Assembly: GCF_042655485.1 (NCBI RefSeq)
Contig: NZ_JBHSMC010000001.1
Location: forward strand, 620,001-684,000
Origin: Lederbergia graminis
GTDB lineage: Bacteria > Bacillota > Bacilli > Bacillales > Bacillaceae_C
DNA: 64,000 nt
Reading direction: 5' to 3'
Under the pieces are notes generated by a model, which was not told the origin of the DNA, did not search any database, and worked only from the letters and a program-made list of their open reading frames with translations. The first letter of the stretch is position 1. Every line of letters starts with the position of its first letter. Positions 62,563 to 64,000 of this stretch are shown one piece after another. Made by a program: the position numbers and the translations under genes.

Positions 62563-63408
62563 TTAAACACCTGAGTAAGACATAAAACCTCCATCAACAG
62601 GAACTATAATTCCTGTTACAAACCCACTAGCATTTTCATCTACTAACCATAGTAATGTTCCTAGCAAGTCTTCAGGTTTCCCAAGTCTCTTCATGGGAGT
62701 TTGTGATAAGATTTTTTCCATTCTTGGTGTAGGTGAACCATCTGGATTTGTTAGCAATGAACGATTTTGTTCCGTTAAAAAGAATCCAGGAGCAATAGCA
62801 TTTACGCGAATTCCAGTGTCACCTAGATGCACTGCTAACCATTGTGTAAAATTATTTATAGAGGATTTGGCTGCACTATATGCTGGTACCTTTGTCATCG
62901 GACTATAAGAACTCATGGACGAAATATTAATAACTGTCCCTTTCTTTTCAAGCATCCTTTTACTAAAAATTTGAGTCGGTATTAAAGTACCAATAAAATT
63001 TAATCGGAAAACCGAATCAAATCCAGTTACAGTTAAATCAAAAAATGATTGAATTTCTTCATTATCTAGATCTGGTAGACTAAGAGTTTCGTTGGTTGTA
63101 CTTGCTTGAGGGTGATTACCACCTGCACCATTTACTAACACATCTACTTTTCCAAATTGTTCAAATACAATTTGATCTGCCTTTTTCACACTCTCCACAT
63201 CTAATACATCACATTGAACAGGAATTGCTGTTCCACCTGATTCCTTAATATCATTTGCTACTTTTACTGCTTTTTCATATGTTCTATTTAATACAGCAAC
63301 CTTCATTCCTTGGCGACCTAATTCTCGTGCCATCATCCCACATAAAATTCCGCCACCACCTGTAATTACTGCAACCTTGCCTCTTAAACTTTCATTTAAA
63401 GGTAACAT
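62563..63408 (-). CDS. uxuB: SDR family oxidoreductase, YjmF/UxuB-type (fructuronate reductase)
   Basis: Short-chain dehydrogenase likely reducing D-fructuronate to D-mannonate. Cofactor loop TGGGGILCG (16-24), NGAGG at 93-97, catalytic Ser near 164, Tyr177 and Lys181 (AYSAAKSS), C-terminal GIIVPVDGGFMSYSGV. The early NESLRGKVAVITGGGG and ARELGRQGMKVAVLNR resemble B. subtilis YjmF, and adjacency to uxuA supports this. 281 residues, classical SDR, not the long-chain UxuB of E. coli. The symbol is by function. Confidence 0.82.
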   Translation of the reverse strand: MLPLNESLRGKVAVITGGGGILCGMMARELGRQGMKVAVLNRTYEKAVKVANDIKESGGTAIPVQCDVLDVESVKKADQIVFEQFGKVDVLVNGAGGNHPQASTTNETLSLPDLDNEEIQSFFDLTVTGFDSVFRLNFIGTLIPTQIFSKRMLEKKGTVINISSMSSYSPMTKVPAYSAAKSSINNFTQWLAVHLGDTGIRVNAIAPGFFLTEQNRSLLTNPDGSPTPRMEKILSQTPMKRLGKPEDLLGTLLWLVDENASGFVTGIIVPVDGGFMSYSGV

Positions 63409-63441
63409 TGTATTTCCTTCCCCTTTTTACATCTGAAATTT

Positions 63442-64000
63442 TTAATTACTTTGTAATGCATCCCATATTCCCCATAAATACATAATCCCTAGGGCACGAT
63501 CATATAAACCATATCCAGGTCTACATTGTTCATCCCATATATGTCTACCATGATCTGGCCTTACATATCCCGAAAATCCATTTTCATGGTATGCTTTTAC
63601 AATATTAGTTATATCTACGGAGCCATCTTCTGTTCGATGTGAAGTTTCAATAAAGCTTCCATCTTCATAAATTTTCAAATTGCGAATATGAGAGAATGGA
63701 ATTCGTTCATGAAATTCGTGAATCATTTCCACTATATCGTTATTTGGATTTGCCCCAAGTGAGCCAGTGCATAAAGTAATACAATTATATGGATTATCGT
63801 ATAGGTTAAGAAACTTTCGAACATTTTCGTGAGAAACTATTAATCTAGGTAGTCCAAACACATCCCATGGTGGATCATCCGGATGAATCGCCATTTTAAT
63901 ATCATTTTCCTCTGCAACCGGAATTATTTCTTGTAAGAAATAGTGCAAGTTATTCCAAAGGTCATCCCTTGTTACAGATTTATAGGCATCAAACAACCGA
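63442..64000 (-). CDS. uxuA: Mannonate dehydratase, C-terminal part (cut by window edge)
   Basis: The C-terminal 185 residues of UxuA, which dehydrates D-mannonate to 2-keto-3-deoxygluconate. Visible motifs are MAIHPDDPPWDVFGLPRLI, CTGSLGANPNND, HIRNLKIYEDGSFIETSH and YVRPDHGRHIWDEQCRPGYGLYDRALG, which supply the metal-binding His, Cys and Asp residues. The open frame continues past 64000, so the TTG near 63996 is not a real start. First visible gene of the operon. Confidence 0.95.
   Translation of the reverse strand, partial: RLFDAYKSVTRDDLWNNLHYFLQEIIPVAEENDIKMAIHPDDPPWDVFGLPRLIVSHENVRKFLNLYDNPYNCITLCTGSLGANPNNDIVEMIHEFHERIPFSHIRNLKIYEDGSFIETSHRTEDGSVDITNIVKAYHENGFSGYVRPDHGRHIWDEQCRPGYGLYDRALGIMYLWGIWDALQSN

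Noticed and set aside
1..64000. CRISPR array, prophage, restriction-modification or toxin-antitoxin module
   Set aside because: No regularly spaced direct repeats, no integrase other than XerC, and no such genes recognised; nearly all coding space is conserved housekeeping genes.

Overview
The window is a chromosomal segment of a low-GC, endospore-forming, flagellated Bacillota, almost certainly a member of the Bacillaceae. AT-rich codon use, strong AGGAGG-type ribosome binding sites, a 26-residue SpoVM gene, codY, fapR, remA, prkC/prpC and the gene order all point this way. The order matches the Bacillus subtilis yloA-to-fla/che region almost gene for gene, read here mainly from the minus strand (transcription runs from high to low coordinates). 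I cannot name the genus; a halophilic or alkaliphilic Bacillaceae group is a guess.

Layout from the left edge: 1-9538 is the 5' part of the fla/che flagellar operon (flgB, flgC, fliE, fliF, fliG, fliH, fliI, fliJ, a motE-like gene, fliK, flgD, a small TIGR02530-type gene and the start of flgE, cut by the edge). 9813-13631 is xerC-hslV-hslU-codY. 13738-21519 holds topA, dprA, sucC-sucD, the flagellar-switch-like pair ylqG-ylqH, and rnhB. 21596-33475 carries rbgA, lepB, rplS with a leader RNA, rimM-trmD, ylqD, khpA, rpsP, ffh, ylxM, ftsY, smc, rnc and acpP. 33564-40730 is the lipid and repair block fabG, fabD, plsX, fapR, recG and fakA. 40747-54517 is yloU, rpmB (plus strand), spoVM, thiN, rpe, rsgA, prkC, prpC, rsmB, fmt, def, priA, coaBC, rpoZ, gmk and remA. 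54670-59202 is the divergent pair yloB (calcium-type P-ATPase) and rqcH/yloA (plus strand). 59203-59860 is gene-free and full of Bacillaceae-type interspersed repeats, including a MITE-like element with terminal inverted repeats and an 8-9 bp target duplication. From 59861 to the right edge lies a hexuronate catabolic operon: uxuA (cut), a YjmF-type reductase, a Gfo/Idh/MocA oxidoreductase and uxaC.

The genes form a translation/secretion/division housekeeping backbone: initiator-Met formylation and deformylation, SRP, 30S and 50S assembly GTPases, tRNA and rRNA modification, fatty-acid synthesis with FapR feedback, and SMC/FtsY. A nutrient-sensing regulator (CodY) sits beside the motility operon. 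I see promoters for xerC, topA, sucC, ylxM, rpsP, rplS, fapR, prpC, rpmB and rqcH, a well-matched FapR operator, a cre-like site in the sucC promoter and about a dozen intrinsic terminators.

Most of the window is ordinary conserved chromosome and I did not find a convincing new multi-gene system. The points most worth a second look are: four genes or gene pairs absent from their usual places (trmFO, rlmN, yloC, sdaAB-sdaAA); an HslV without the N-terminal serine used by B. subtilis ClpQ; palindromes laid over the xerC and topA promoters; the ylqG-ylqH pair as a detached FliK/FlhB-like switch; the many TTG/GTG starts in the fla operon; and the repeat-rich junction next to the hexuronate operon.
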